Source: Bifidobacterium stellenboschense | GTDB lineage: Bacteria > Actinomycetota > Actinomycetes > Actinomycetales > Bifidobacteriaceae | Reading direction: 5' to 3' | Length of the DNA: 46,613 bases | Assembly (NCBI RefSeq): GCF_000741785.1 | Contig: NZ_JGZP01000009.1 | Span: 1 to 46,613 of the forward strand | Part shown: positions 1 to 8,257 of the stretch, piece after piece | Position numbering within the stretch: the first letter of the stretch is position 1 | Layout: each line of letters opens with the position of its first letter | The notes under the pieces: model-generated | The model's database searches: none | Told to the model about the DNA's origin: nothing | What the model saw: only the letters and a program-made list of their open reading frames with translations | Program-made: the position numbers and the translations under genes

Positions 1-9
1 CCCCTCCCG

Positions 10-53
10 CCCCCGCTGGCGGGGGCTGTCGGCGAAGCCGACTGGGGGTGGTC
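10..53 (+). repeat. Dispersed two-hairpin repeat, copy 1
   Basis: Two adjacent hairpins are visible: a GC-rich stem around CCCCGCTGGCGGGG, then GTCGGC-GAA-GCCGAC, ending in a GGGGGTGGTC tail. The same layout recurs at 5001-5046, 5063-5105 (inverted), 17166-17211, 30341-30388 (inverted), 43051-43096 and, degenerate, 45313-45354. All copies lie between genes. It behaves like a REP-type extragenic palindrome, and no associated transposase is visible. Confidence 0.8.
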
Positions 54-171
54 AGCGGTCACAACAACACCCCACACACAACAACCAAACTGTTTGCGAA
101 CCACGTCCGGTAATGTCTCCGGCCCCGCGGTCCGCAGCTAGGAAACCAAGGAATCAAGAAAGAAGAATCCC

Positions 172-2052
172 ATGAAGATGAGGAAACTGTTCGCCGGCCT
201 CGCCGCCGCCGCGACGATGCTCGGCGGCCTCGCCCTCGGCGCCGCCACCGCCAACGCCGACGAGCCGGCCGCCGCCGATCAAGTCACCTTCGGCACCACC
301 ATCACGCTGAAGGGCGAGGAGGCCGCACTGCAAGGCCGCACGTTCAAAGCCGTCAAGCTCGCCGACTACGGCGAGGCGTCGCTTGACCCGGCCGGCATCG
401 CGGTGACGACCACGACCGACAACAGCCTGCAGTCCGCAATCGAGACCGCGCTGACCGACGCCACGAGCGGCGCCACCGGCGACTCGAAGTACACGAAGGC
501 CGACGATGGCGACGCGATGGCATGGGTCGCGCAGCACCTCAACGATTCAGGCAGCGCCCCATGGTCGGGCCAGCTGCGCAAGTTCGTGCAGAACGTGGCC
601 TCCTCCTCCGCATACCAGAACGCCACGGCCGCCGGCCAGTGGGGCACCTCGCTGGGCGATGACGATACCACCGGCAAGAAGACCCTTACCGTGAGCGGCC
701 TCGATAAGGGCCTCTACCTCATCACCGACTCCACCACCTATCCGATGGGTGATGGCGCGGGCAAGACGTGGACGCGTTCCATCCCGATTCTCGTGGGCAC
801 CGGCGTCTTCAAGGACGCCGCGATGACCAAGCCGCTGCTGACGACCGGTTCGGACGGCACCGCCATGGTCAAGAACAACGAGATCCCGCTGATCAAGACC
901 GTGGAGAAGGTCAGCGTCCCGAACGGCCAGTTCGCGAAATACACGGTGGACAGCAAGGTGCCGAACTACGTCGGCTACAAGACGGACACCTACACCTACA
1001 ACTTCGTGGATACGCTCGAAGCCAACAAGCTCGCCTTCCCCACCGAAAAAGTCAACGGCACGGATACCGTGACGGCCAAGTCCATCGGTCTGAAGATCGT
1101 CATCACCCCGACGCAGGGCCAGTCCGTCACCATCGACCCGGCTAACGACGCCGACGCCCACGCCGATTGGTATGAATTCACCGATGCGAACACCACCGCC
1201 TTCACCGTGAAGCTCAAGAAGTTCATCGACGTGCACGCCGGCACCGTCCAGACGAAGGACCAGAGCGGTACCCCCGTCAACGTGTACTCGGTCAACGACA
1301 CCGACTGGTCCGGCGCGACCGTGGCCATCACCTACAAGGCCAAGGTGCTGGACGCCGCCTACCAGAAGGGCGCGGACAACGACATCAAGGTGCAGTACTC
1401 GAACAACCCGTCCGTCAACTCGTCCGCCGCAGCTCCGGACTACACCGAGCGCGAGGACCACGAGAAGGTGTTCAACTTCGACTACCAGATCGTGAAGAAG
1501 GACAAGGAGAGCAAGGCCCCGCTGCAGAACGCCAAGTTCAAGCTCACCGGTCAGGGCGACAACGCGGGCTTCACCACGGAGGCGACCTCCGACGCTCAGG
1601 GCGTGGCCAAGTTCACCGGCCTCGCCGAAGGCAAGTATCTGGTCGAGGAGACCGAGGTGCCCTCCGGCCACATCAATGCCGGCCTCAAGTACTACCTCAC
1701 CATCACGCCCGAATACAACACGGAGAACGCCACCAAGATCAATGGCGACCCCTACCAGCGCAAGGTCTCCGTCTCCAAGGTGACCTACAAGGTGGAGGAC
1801 GTGACCGGAGGCGCGTGGGTGTCCGGCAAGTACGTCAACGGCGGAACCGTCGAGAACGCCGTCACTCCCGCCGACGAGACGACCAAGATCGTCACGTCGA
1901 TGGACGTGCTCAACGTGACCAACATCACGCAGCTGCCGCTGACCGGTGCGGCTGGCGTCGCGCTGTTCGCGGTGCTCGCCCTGCTCCTCGCGGGTGCGGG
2001 CGCGGTCGTCTCCTTCAAGTCCCGTTCCACCAAGCGCGCCCTGAACGCGTGA
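172..2052 (+). CDS. LPXTG-anchored major pilin (SpaH/EbpB-type isopeptide-forming fimbrial protein)
   Basis: A 626-aa surface protein. Residues 1-29 form a Sec signal peptide (charged MKMRK, hydrophobic core, ANA cleavage site). A Cna-B-like domain near residues 430-535 contains the E-box-like YLVEETEVPSGH near residue 488. A sorting signal LPLTG lies near 588, followed by a hydrophobic segment and a basic tail (KSRSTKRALNA). This is the standard architecture of sortase-polymerised pilus shafts, where the E-box Glu supports Lys-Asn isopeptide bonds. I see no classical VYPK pilin motif, so the polymerising lysine is unassigned. The start ATG follows an AAGAAAGAAG Shine-Dalgarno-like stretch. 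No sortase or minor pilin follows: a strong hairpin ends the unit and the next gene is on the other strand. Partners, if present, must lie upstream of the window. It could also be a stand-alone adhesin. Confidence 0.88.
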   Translation: MKMRKLFAGLAAAATMLGGLALGAATANADEPAAADQVTFGTTITLKGEEAALQGRTFKAVKLADYGEASLDPAGIAVTTTTDNSLQSAIETALTDATSGATGDSKYTKADDGDAMAWVAQHLNDSGSAPWSGQLRKFVQNVASSSAYQNATAAGQWGTSLGDDDTTGKKTLTVSGLDKGLYLITDSTTYPMGDGAGKTWTRSIPILVGTGVFKDAAMTKPLLTTGSDGTAMVKNNEIPLIKTVEKVSVPNGQFAKYTVDSKVPNYVGYKTDTYTYNFVDTLEANKLAFPTEKVNGTDTVTAKSIGLKIVITPTQGQSVTIDPANDADAHADWYEFTDANTTAFTVKLKKFIDVHAGTVQTKDQSGTPVNVYSVNDTDWSGATVAITYKAKVLDAAYQKGADNDIKVQYSNNPSVNSSAAAPDYTEREDHEKVFNFDYQIVKKDKESKAPLQNAKFKLTGQGDNAGFTTEATSDAQGVAKFTGLAEGKYLVEETEVPSGHINAGLKYYLTITPEYNTENATKINGDPYQRKVSVSKVTYKVEDVTGGAWVSGKYVNGGTVENAVTPADETTKIVTSMDVLNVTNITQLPLTGAAGVALFAVLALLLAGAGAVVSFKSRSTKRALNA

Positions 2053-2157
2053 CGGACGCCGACTGATCGGCGACCGGCCGGCGTCCCGACCGTCGATCAA
2101 CCGGTCGCCGTCCTATCGGCGGGCTTGACTCACTGACGGTCGGCCAGCCGACGATAC

Positions 2158-2200
2158 GCATGATGCCGGCACGTGGGATTCCCACGTGCCGGCATCATGC
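2158..2200. terminator. Perfect 21-bp-arm hairpin after the pilin gene
   Basis: The arms 2158-2178 and 2180-2200 are exact reverse complements around a single central base, GC-rich inside (CCGGCACGTGGG). There is no U-tract, only TATATGC. It is probably a terminator or 3'-end stabiliser for the pilin mRNA. The near-zero loop also allows DNA cruciform formation. Confidence 0.7.
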
Positions 2201-2427
2201 TATATGCACGCCCCCGTGCCAAACACCCGTTATTCGCTCTTTACAGTGCGAAACACCCGTTTCGAGGGGGTCGAACCGTCCATTTGGCGCTGTAGATACC
2301 TGATAACGGGTGTTTCAGCCGGGAAAGGACAGCGGCCTGGCCTTGGCGCAGTCTCGGTCTGGTATCGCCCGGTCCCTCTGGCCTAAGCTCCCTGATCCGT
2401 CCCTGATTCGGCCTCCGGAGACGGAAA
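2201..2427. repeat. Non-coding gap with three copies of AAACACCCGTTA
   Basis: The gap between the pilin and the permease terminator holds AAACACCCGTTA at 2221-2232, AAACACCCGTT at 2251-2261 and the inverted copy TAACGGGTGTTT at 2304-2315. TTTACAG near 2240 and CTGTAGA near 2290 are also partly complementary. The outer copies can pair to form a long stem. I see no credible gene here; the short ORFs have no ribosome binding site. The element could be a protein-binding site or a degenerate repeat. Confidence 0.55.
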
Positions 2428-2450
2428 GACCCCGCCGAAGCGGGGTCCAG
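2428..2450 (-). terminator. Rho-independent terminator of the NCS2 permease
   Basis: Read on the minus strand, GACCCCGC-TTCG-GCGGGGTC has a UUCG tetraloop and is followed by CTTTCCGTC. It lies 75 bp past the permease stop codon. Confidence 0.85.
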
Positions 2451-2522
2451 CCACCAGGCATCATGATGAACCAGCCGGCGGCCGCCACGTGACCAGCCGA
2501 CCGTCATCACACGATCACGCGA

Positions 2523-3917
2523 TCACAGAATCGCCATGCACACGAAGTCGATGACGAACAGCGCGGCCACGACCCAGATGATCGGGTGGACGTCCTTGGC
2601 CTTGCCCTTGCAGGTCTTCACGATGCAGTACATGATGAAGCCGCCGGCGATGCCATAGGAGATCGAGTAGGAGAACGCCATGAACGCGGTGGCGAAGAAC
2701 GCCGGGATCGCGTCCTCGATGTTCGTCCAATCCACTTCCTTGAGGGAGGCGGCCATCATGCAGCCGACGATCACGAGCACGCCGGCGGTCGCGGCGGACG
2801 GCACGGCGGAGATGACCGGTGCGAAGAAGATCGACAGCGCGAAGCAGATGGAGACGACCACGGAGGTCAGGCCGGTGCGGCCGCCCGCCGCGATGCCCGC
2901 GGAGGACTCCACGTAGGTGGTGGTGTTCGAGGTGCCGAAGATCGCGCCGATGGAGGTGGCGATCGAATCGGCGAACAGGGCCTTGTCCATCTTGGAGGAG
3001 AAGCCGGAGCCGTTCTCCAGCGCCTTCTCGTCCTCAAGGGAGAAGATGCCGGTGCGGCGGCCGGTGCCGAGGAACGTGCCGAGCGTGTCGAACGTGTCGG
3101 ACATGGAGAATGCGAAGATCGTGACGATCACGAGCGGCAGCTTCGCCGGGTCGGAGAACAGCGCCGGGAAGCCCTGCGGCGTGAAGATCGCGCCGAACGT
3201 GGTCGGCAGTTCGGAGAACGTCTGCGACAGGGACTGCGAGGAGCCGAAGTTGGTCACGCCGAACGGGATGCCGACGATCGTGGTGATGATGATGGCGAGC
3301 AGCATGCCGCCCTTGACCTTCATCACGGTGAACACGACGGCGAGCAGCAGGCCGATGAGGAACACCCACAGCACCGGGGTGTTGAACGTGGCGAGACCCG
3401 GCGTCGCGGCGGTGGCGAGACCCTTGCCGGCGGCCTTCGTGTCCTTCGGGGTGAAGGTGATCAGGCCGACGTTGAGCATGCCCACGTAGGCGACGAACAG
3501 GCCGATGCCGCCGCCGATCGCCTGCTGCAGCTGCTCGGGGATCGCCATGATGATCATCTTGCGGATCTTCGTGACGGTGATGAGGATGTTGATCAGGCCG
3601 CACAGGAACACCATGCACATCGTCTCCTGCCAGGTGAAGCCGAGGCCGAAGCAGACGGTGTAGGTGAAGAACGCGTTGAGGCCCATGCCGGCCGCCTGCG
3701 CGTACGGCACGTTGGCGAACAGGCCCATGACGAGCGTGCCGATGATCGCCGCGATGATCGTGGCAAGGAAGACGCCGCCCCACGGCATGCCCGTGGACGA
3801 CAGGATCTGCGGGTTGACGACGATGATGTACGCCATCGCGAAGAACGTGGTCAGACCGGCCAGAATCTCGGTCGAGACCGTCGTGCCGTTCTCCTTCAGA
3901 TGGAAGAACTTCTCCAT
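2523..3917 (-). CDS. NCS2-family purine permease (AzgA/PbuG-like)
   Basis: A 464-aa polytopic membrane protein that probably imports purine bases (guanine, hypoxanthine or adenine) by proton symport. The N-terminus (MEKFFHLKENGTTVSTEI, then LAGLTTFFAMAYIIVVNP) is typical of the AzgA-like branch of NCS2. The motifs FAFSMSDTFDTLGTFLG and ESSAGIAAGGRTGLTSV match the conserved transport segments, and about a dozen hydrophobic helices are present. The start was placed at 3917 because GGAAAGAAGAG lies directly upstream and the protein then begins like its family. The 5' leader is about 110 nt, has a TATAAT box at 4039-4034 and contains an 18-bp tandem duplication. The exact base specificity cannot be read from sequence. 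Confidence 0.9.
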   Translation of the reverse strand: MEKFFHLKENGTTVSTEILAGLTTFFAMAYIIVVNPQILSSTGMPWGGVFLATIIAAIIGTLVMGLFANVPYAQAAGMGLNAFFTYTVCFGLGFTWQETMCMVFLCGLINILITVTKIRKMIIMAIPEQLQQAIGGGIGLFVAYVGMLNVGLITFTPKDTKAAGKGLATAATPGLATFNTPVLWVFLIGLLLAVVFTVMKVKGGMLLAIIITTIVGIPFGVTNFGSSQSLSQTFSELPTTFGAIFTPQGFPALFSDPAKLPLVIVTIFAFSMSDTFDTLGTFLGTGRRTGIFSLEDEKALENGSGFSSKMDKALFADSIATSIGAIFGTSNTTTYVESSAGIAAGGRTGLTSVVVSICFALSIFFAPVISAVPSAATAGVLVIVGCMMAASLKEVDWTNIEDAIPAFFATAFMAFSYSISYGIAGGFIMYCIVKTCKGKAKDVHPIIWVVAALFVIDFVCMAIL

Positions 3918-3932
3918 ATTCTCTTCTTTCCT

Positions 3933-3968
3933 TGGGTTGTGTGGAGACCATGGGTTGTGTGGAGACCA
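3933..3968 (-). repeat. 18-bp tandem duplication in the purine-permease leader
   Basis: Two identical 18-bp units abut exactly (3933-3950 and 3951-3968, unit TGGGTTGTGTGGAGACCA on the plus strand). They sit 16 bp upstream of the permease start codon, inside the transcribed leader. They may be a slippage product or duplicated operator or RNA element. Confidence 0.85.
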
Positions 3969-4033
3969 TGCCTCCGGCGAGAATCGCGACTCGCCTTGTC
4001 CATCGCGGGCCATGCCCGGGCCGGACCGTGCCG

Positions 4034-4039
4034 ATTATA
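4034..4039 (-). promoter_or_regulatory. -10 box for the NCS2 permease
   Basis: A consensus TATAAT on the minus strand, about 115 bp upstream of the permease start. No good -35 hexamer is visible at 16-18 bp spacing, so an activator may be needed. Confidence 0.55.
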
Positions 4040-4178
4040 GCGCGGGCGTATTGCCGGGCATCGGCGGCGGCGGGATTAGACTGGGGCGCGGAACGCACGG
4101 TCCCGCATGATGGATGGGGCCGCGGCCGGCGCACGTTCGCCGGCATGAGGACGATACGGCAGGGGAGAGGAGAGCATC

Positions 4179-4991
4179 ATGGGGAAGACGGCCGTCGAGG
4201 TGTCGATCCGCAGCTGGAAGAAGAACGCGGTGAGGCCGGGGACGGAGCGTGGCCGCGTGCTGCTCATGCCGGGCACCGGCTACAACTGCGACCGTCCGCT
4301 GCTGTACTGGTCGGCGCAGGCGCTCGTCGAGAACGGCTGGCGCGTGGACCGTATGAATGTGCGTAACGCCTCCGACGACCTGTCGACGGTGATTCCGGTG
4401 CTCAATAAGGCGATCGACGGATGGGTGGCGTCCGCGCGCGCCGACGCGGCGAAGACGCGCGCCGCGGCAACCTCCGTCGACGCCGTTGACGCCGGTCCGG
4501 CGGCGTCCGGCCCGTCGCCGCGGCTGCTGCTCATCGGCAAATCGTTGACGACGATGACCTATCCGCACGTCGCCACGAGCTACGGTCTGCCGTTCGTGCT
4601 GCTGACGCCGGTCCTGCATCACGCGGACTTCGACCCGTCCGCGCGCGTCATTCCGGTGCCGCGCGTCGGCGACGACATCATGGCGGAACCGGACGCGCCG
4701 GCGGTCGGCGTCGCGCGCGCGGTCGTCGACGGCGACGCCGCCTCGCTCGCGGGCGGCGAGGCGGAGCTGGAACGGTGGCGCACGTCGCGCTATCCCGGTC
4801 CGGCGCCGCTCGTGTGCGCCGGCACCGCCGATCCGTTCTATGACCGTGCGCGCGCGGACGCGTTGACCCCGCACGTGCACGAATACCCGGATGCGAACCA
4901 TTCGATCGAGGTGCCCGGCCACTGGCGCCGCTCCCTCGACTATCTCAAGGAGGTCGCCGCTTCCGTATCCCAATACGCCGCCACGATCTGA
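4179..4991 (+). CDS. Alpha/beta-hydrolase fold protein
   Basis: A 270-aa soluble protein. LLMPGTGYNCDRP (about residues 29-41) resembles the oxyanion-hole strand of alpha/beta hydrolases. LLLIGKSLTTMTYP (nucleophile elbow, Ser near 121) resembles the GKS-type elbow of the TEX30/KANL3-like branch. CAGTADPFYD (about 214-223) can supply the acid and ANHSIEV the His near 241. The triad order Ser-Asp-His is therefore intact. The substrate is unknown. An AGGGGAGAGGAGAG ribosome binding site precedes the ATG. It stands alone between a divergent permease and the rplJ leader. An Ala/Asp-rich stretch near residues 85-110 looks like a lineage-specific loop. Confidence 0.75.
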   Translation: MGKTAVEVSIRSWKKNAVRPGTERGRVLLMPGTGYNCDRPLLYWSAQALVENGWRVDRMNVRNASDDLSTVIPVLNKAIDGWVASARADAAKTRAAATSVDAVDAGPAASGPSPRLLLIGKSLTTMTYPHVATSYGLPFVLLTPVLHHADFDPSARVIPVPRVGDDIMAEPDAPAVGVARAVVDGDAASLAGGEAELERWRTSRYPGPAPLVCAGTADPFYDRARADALTPHVHEYPDANHSIEVPGHWRRSLDYLKEVAASVSQYAATI

Positions 4992-5000
4992 CGCCGTTAC

Positions 5001-5105
5001 CCGCCCCGTTGGCGGGGGCTGTCGGCGGAGCCGACTGGGGGTGGTCGTGGATGTCGCGATATCACCCTCAGTCCGCCTTCGGCGGCCAGCTCCCGCCAGC
5101 GGGAG
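5001..5105. repeat. Inverted pair of the dispersed two-hairpin repeat
   Basis: Copy 5001-5046 is on the plus strand and copy 5063-5105 is inverted. They are separated by 16 bp, so they can pair into one long stem. This lies 10 bp after the hydrolase stop codon and may end that transcript. Confidence 0.75.
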
Positions 5106-5110
5106 CGAAA

Positions 5111-5253
5111 CGGCCGAGCGGCGGCAGCCGTGAGGCAGGGAATCGTCACGGCGACACGCTGCCGGGCCGTGGGTGGACGGTCCGGTGGACCGTCCATAGG
5201 TCCGGCCGAGCGGCGGCAGCCGTGAGGCGGGGAATTGGCACGGCGACACGCCG
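5111..5253 (+). repeat. 51-bp imperfect direct repeat around a palindrome
   Basis: Copies at 5111-5161 and 5203-5253 match except for about four positions. Between them lies a perfect hairpin, TGGACGGTC (5174-5182) with GACCGTCCA (5188-5196). The second copy differs from the first where it creates TTGGCA (5235-5240), the likely -35 box of the rplJ promoter. Confidence 0.75.
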
Positions 5254-5264
5254 TGTCCTTTATT
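5235..5264 (+). promoter_or_regulatory. Putative rplJL promoter
   Basis: TTGGCA at 5235-5240 and TTTATT at 5259-5264 are spaced by 18 bp. Transcription from here would give a leader of about 228 nt before rplJ. Confidence 0.5.
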
Positions 5265-5284
5265 GTCCGCCATCCCACGTAACT

Positions 5285-5440
5285 TATCCCTTCGTAAACC
5301 ACAGACCGTTGGTTGAGGTGCGCGCGAGTGCATCTTCGAAGTTCGGCATGCCGAGCCAACGCAGGTTGAGAGATATAAGCCCATTTACGGGTGAGCCGGA
5401 AACGGCCTTATGTTGCTCTGCCTGCGCGCAGGGCTTTTTC
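5285..5440 (+). promoter_or_regulatory. Ribosomal protein L10 leader with attenuator
   Basis: The segment AAACCACAGACCGTTGGTTG (from about 5297) and the later CCAACGCAGGTTGA (from about 5356) resemble the kink-turn and internal-loop strands of L10 leaders, which bind the L10-(L12)n complex. Downstream, the self-complementary CCTGCGCGCAGG (5421-5432) followed by GCTTTTTC looks like an intrinsic terminator placed before rplJ. This predicts feedback by transcription attenuation. A covariance-model search of the L10 leader family would settle it. Confidence 0.7.
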
Positions 5441-5498
5441 TATTGCCCGGTGGGGCGTTCCGAACCTCAGGTCAACGGCCGACTTAGGAAGGAACGCC

Positions 5499-6020
5499 AT
5501 GAAGAGGCCCGAAAAGGAAGCGGTGGTCGCTCAGCTTACGGCTCAGTTCCGTGATGCTGACGCGGTCTACCTGACCGAGTACCGCGGGCTTACCGTTCCG
5601 CAGATTTCCGATCTGCGTGAAAAGCTAGGCCGCGATACTTCCTACACTGTGGCAAAGAACACGCTGGCACGCATCGCCGCCAAGGAAGCGGGCATCGAGG
5701 GTCTCGACGAGATTCTCGCCGGCCCGACCGCCATCACCTTCGTGAAGGGCGACTTCATCGAGGCTGCGAAGACCATCCGTGACTTCGCCAAGGAGAACAA
5801 AGCCCTCATCATCAAGGGCGGCTATGCCGATGGCACCGTCTACGACGCTGAAGGCGCCACCAAGCTGGCGGATCTCAAGTCCCGCCCGCAGCTGCTCGCC
5901 GAGTTCGCCGGCGACATCAAGGCTACGATGTCCAAGGCCGCGTACCTGTTCAACGCTCTGCCGACCAAGGCCGTGCGTACGATCGATGCGCTGCGCGAGA
6001 AGCAGGAGAAGGCCGCCTGA
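5499..6020 (+). CDS. rplJ: 50S ribosomal protein L10
   Basis: A 173-aa L10 protein, the base of the ribosomal stalk that carries L7/L12 dimers and helps recruit translational GTPases. The N-terminal domain (MKRPEKEAVVAQLTAQF, VYLTEYRGLTVPQISDLR, VAKNTLARIAAKE) is canonical. The C-terminal helix, which binds L12, ends in RTIDALREKQEKAA. The start at 5499 was chosen over upstream in-frame codons because AGGAAGGAACGCC precedes it and the protein then begins at the family position. It sits behind an L10-type leader and 130 bp ahead of rplL, the usual stalk operon. Confidence 0.97.
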   Translation: MKRPEKEAVVAQLTAQFRDADAVYLTEYRGLTVPQISDLREKLGRDTSYTVAKNTLARIAAKEAGIEGLDEILAGPTAITFVKGDFIEAAKTIRDFAKENKALIIKGGYADGTVYDAEGATKLADLKSRPQLLAEFAGDIKATMSKAAYLFNALPTKAVRTIDALREKQEKAA

Positions 6021-6150
6021 TTCATGTCTGGCCGGGGTTCGTCCCCGCCGCATGAGCCGAACGGTCATAACTGAAAAGAAACCAAGTTTTTAGGTGACGG
6101 GCACACCTCTTCACATCCCGTCCGTCGCCAAAGATCGAAAGGAAGCCATA

Positions 6151-6531
6151 ATGGCTAAGTACACCAACGATGAGCTGCTGGAAGCCTTCGGCGAGATGAC
6201 CCTGGTCGAGCTCTCCGAGTTCGTCAAGGCCTTCGAGGAGAAGTTCGACGTCGAGGCCGCCGCCCCGGTCGCCGCCGTTGCCGCCGTTGCCGGTGCCGCC
6301 GCTCCGGCCGAGGAGGAGAAGGACGAGTTCGACGTCATCCTCTCCGCCGTTGGCGACAAGAAGATCCAGGTCATCAAGGCCGTCCGCGCCATCACCAACC
6401 TGGGCCTCGCCGATGCCAAGGGCCTCGTCGACTCCGCCCCGAAGGCCGTCCTCGAGAAGGCCAAGAAGGAAGACGCCGAGAAGGCCAAGGAGCAGCTCGA
6501 GGCCGCTGGCGCCACCGTCGAGCTCAAGTAA
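6151..6531 (+). CDS. rplL: 50S ribosomal protein L7/L12
   Basis: A 126-aa acidic stalk protein. The N-terminal dimerisation helix ([20 protein letters not shown]) leads into an Ala/Val/Pro hinge near residues 35-55. The C-terminal domain has the conserved [20 protein letters not shown] and [11 protein letters not shown] that contact elongation factors. The start is set by GAAAGGAAGCC upstream of ATGGCTAAG. It is the second gene of the rplJ operon and ends at a strong terminator. Confidence 0.97.
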   Translation: MAKYTNDELLEAFGEMTLVELSEFVKAFEEKFDVEAAAPVAAVAAVAGAAAPAEEEKDEFDVILSAVGDKKIQVIKAVRAITNLGLADAKGLVDSAPKAVLEKAKKEDAEKAKEQLEAAGATVELK

Positions 6532-6586
6532 TGCACGCGGTCGGGAAGGCCGCTCGTTACCAGCTTCGCACGAGTCTTCGTGCAGG

Positions 6587-6620
6587 AACCCCGCATCCGT
6601 CGTTTCGGATGCGGGGTTTC
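6587..6620 (+). terminator. Rho-independent terminator of rplJL
   Basis: AACCCCGCATCCG pairs with CGGATGCGGGGTT around a 6-nt loop, followed by TTCCCGT. Confidence 0.85.
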
Positions 6621-6746
6621 CCGTATTCCGGGCGGGTGTTTTCGCAGAGATTCTGTCGATTCGTCGGACGATAATGCGAACAAATGCACCGGGGCATGAC
6701 ACAATAGGAAATAGTGCGTGAAATCATCAGAAAGGAAGGCCGCGCG

Positions 6747-8243
6747 GTGAGTGAGCAGACGGCGAGCCAGTGGCGATTGAAGGTCGCGGGCGGAGACCAG
6801 GTGAACGTGCGTCCGGGCGAAAGCTTGGAAATCGGCCGCAAGCCGCTGCGTCCTCTGCCGGACGAGGGCGTCGCCCGTCTGGAGATCGACGATGCGACCA
6901 AATCCATGTCGAAGCGTCACGCCCGCTTCTCCGTGGCGGCGGATGGAAGCGCGGTGCTGCGCGACCTGAATTCGACGAACGGCTCCTACGTGGTCACCGA
7001 GAAGGCGGAGCTCATGCGCCTGCCCGCCGGCCGCGACGTGCCGCTGCCGTCGTCGCCGATGCGCATCCAGTTCGGCGACGTGCCGGTCGACTTCGTGCGC
7101 ATCGAGCCGGACACGACTCCCGAGCCGAAAGTGCCGAACCTGTTCGACTATTCCGCGTCCACGACGGTCCGGCAGGAGCCGGATGCCGCCGACATGTCCG
7201 TCGACGAGATTCTCGACCTGCGTGCGGGCGAGCCGACGGCGGTGTTCAACGCGCAGCATGCGCGTCACGCGGCCGCCGGTTCGCCGCTCGAACGCATCGC
7301 CGACATTGAGCCGCTCACGTACGCGCAGGTCACGTCGGCGGTCGACGCGCACGACGAGGACGACAAGCCGCCGATCGTGTTCTCCGAAGCGGACTCCCGC
7401 ACCGACCTGCCGGTCACGCCGGCCGCATCCGTGTCGCCCGTCGCCGCACCCGGCGCGACGGTCGACACGGCCTCCGCGACGACCGCCGCCGTCGCGCCCT
7501 CCGCGCAGGAACCTCCCGCGGATTCGGTGCCGTTGCACGTCGTCAAGGCGATCGATCCGGGCTTGCCGCGCAACCTGTTCGTCGACGCGATGAACAAGCC
7601 CGCCGAAACGCCGGCCGCGGCGCCCGCCTCGACGGACGGAGCCGCCTCCGCCGACACGACCACGCCGATCGTCGTCGGCACGACGCACGCCGCGACGGCC
7701 GTCGCACCGGTCGCGGCGGCCCGCGGCACGATCCCGCGTGTCGCCCTGCCCGCGGCGAAACCGAAGGTCGAACTGCCCGCCGCGACGCCCGCCGGCGACG
7801 TGACGCCCGCCGCGCAGCCATCCGACGAGGCCGTCTCCGATGCGGCGACCGTCACGTTCACGCCGATGGACGATGCGTCCGGCGCCGCCGACCCGACCGC
7901 GGTCGCCGCGGATGGATTCGAGGATGACGCGACCGGCGTCTACACGCCCGCCTTCGAACCCGGATCCGTGTTCGACAAGGTCTCCAAAGGCGAATTCGAC
8001 AAGCCGCAGGCCCCGATGGTCGAAGTCGACGGCCTCACCTCCGAGGACGCGCGCCACACCACCGACATGACCCTCCAGTTCGAGATGGCCCGCCATCCGG
8101 AACTGCTGCCCTTCCTCGCGATGAACCCGGCCCTGTACGACGACCTCTACGCCTGGCTCGCCGCGCAGGGCGACGCCGACATCGACGAGGCGCTCGCGCA
8201 CAACGTGGGCTATCAGGACTATCGTGAAGCGACAGGAAAGTGA
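6747..8243 (+). CDS. FHA-domain protein
   Basis: A 498-aa cytoplasmic protein. An N-terminal FHA domain (about residues 10-105) has the phosphothreonine-binding signature: GR near 30, SKRHA near 55 and DLNSTNGSY near 74-82. FHA domains bind phospho-Thr peptides, so this is a likely reader of Ser/Thr kinase signalling. Residues about 120-420 are Ala/Pro/Thr/Asp-rich and look disordered. The last 70 residues are conserved-looking and helical (ARHPELLPFLAMNPALYDDL, WLAAQGDADIDEAL) and resemble a variant leucine-rich repeat unit; this last point is inference. GTG at 6747 was chosen because AAAGGAAGG precedes it. The stop lies 14 bp before the next gene, whose ribosome binding site overlaps the 3' end, so the two are probably co-translated. 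Confidence 0.82.
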   Translation: MSEQTASQWRLKVAGGDQVNVRPGESLEIGRKPLRPLPDEGVARLEIDDATKSMSKRHARFSVAADGSAVLRDLNSTNGSYVVTEKAELMRLPAGRDVPLPSSPMRIQFGDVPVDFVRIEPDTTPEPKVPNLFDYSASTTVRQEPDAADMSVDEILDLRAGEPTAVFNAQHARHAAAGSPLERIADIEPLTYAQVTSAVDAHDEDDKPPIVFSEADSRTDLPVTPAASVSPVAAPGATVDTASATTAAVAPSAQEPPADSVPLHVVKAIDPGLPRNLFVDAMNKPAETPAAAPASTDGAASADTTTPIVVGTTHAATAVAPVAAARGTIPRVALPAAKPKVELPAATPAGDVTPAAQPSDEAVSDAATVTFTPMDDASGAADPTAVAADGFEDDATGVYTPAFEPGSVFDKVSKGEFDKPQAPMVEVDGLTSEDARHTTDMTLQFEMARHPELLPFLAMNPALYDDLYAWLAAQGDADIDEALAHNVGYQDYREATGK

Positions 8244-8257
8244 AGGAGAGCGGATCG

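Noticed and set aside
2186..2510. Short open frames on both strands between pilin and permease
   Set aside because: They overlap palindromes and the permease terminator, have no ribosome binding site and give no recognisable sequence.
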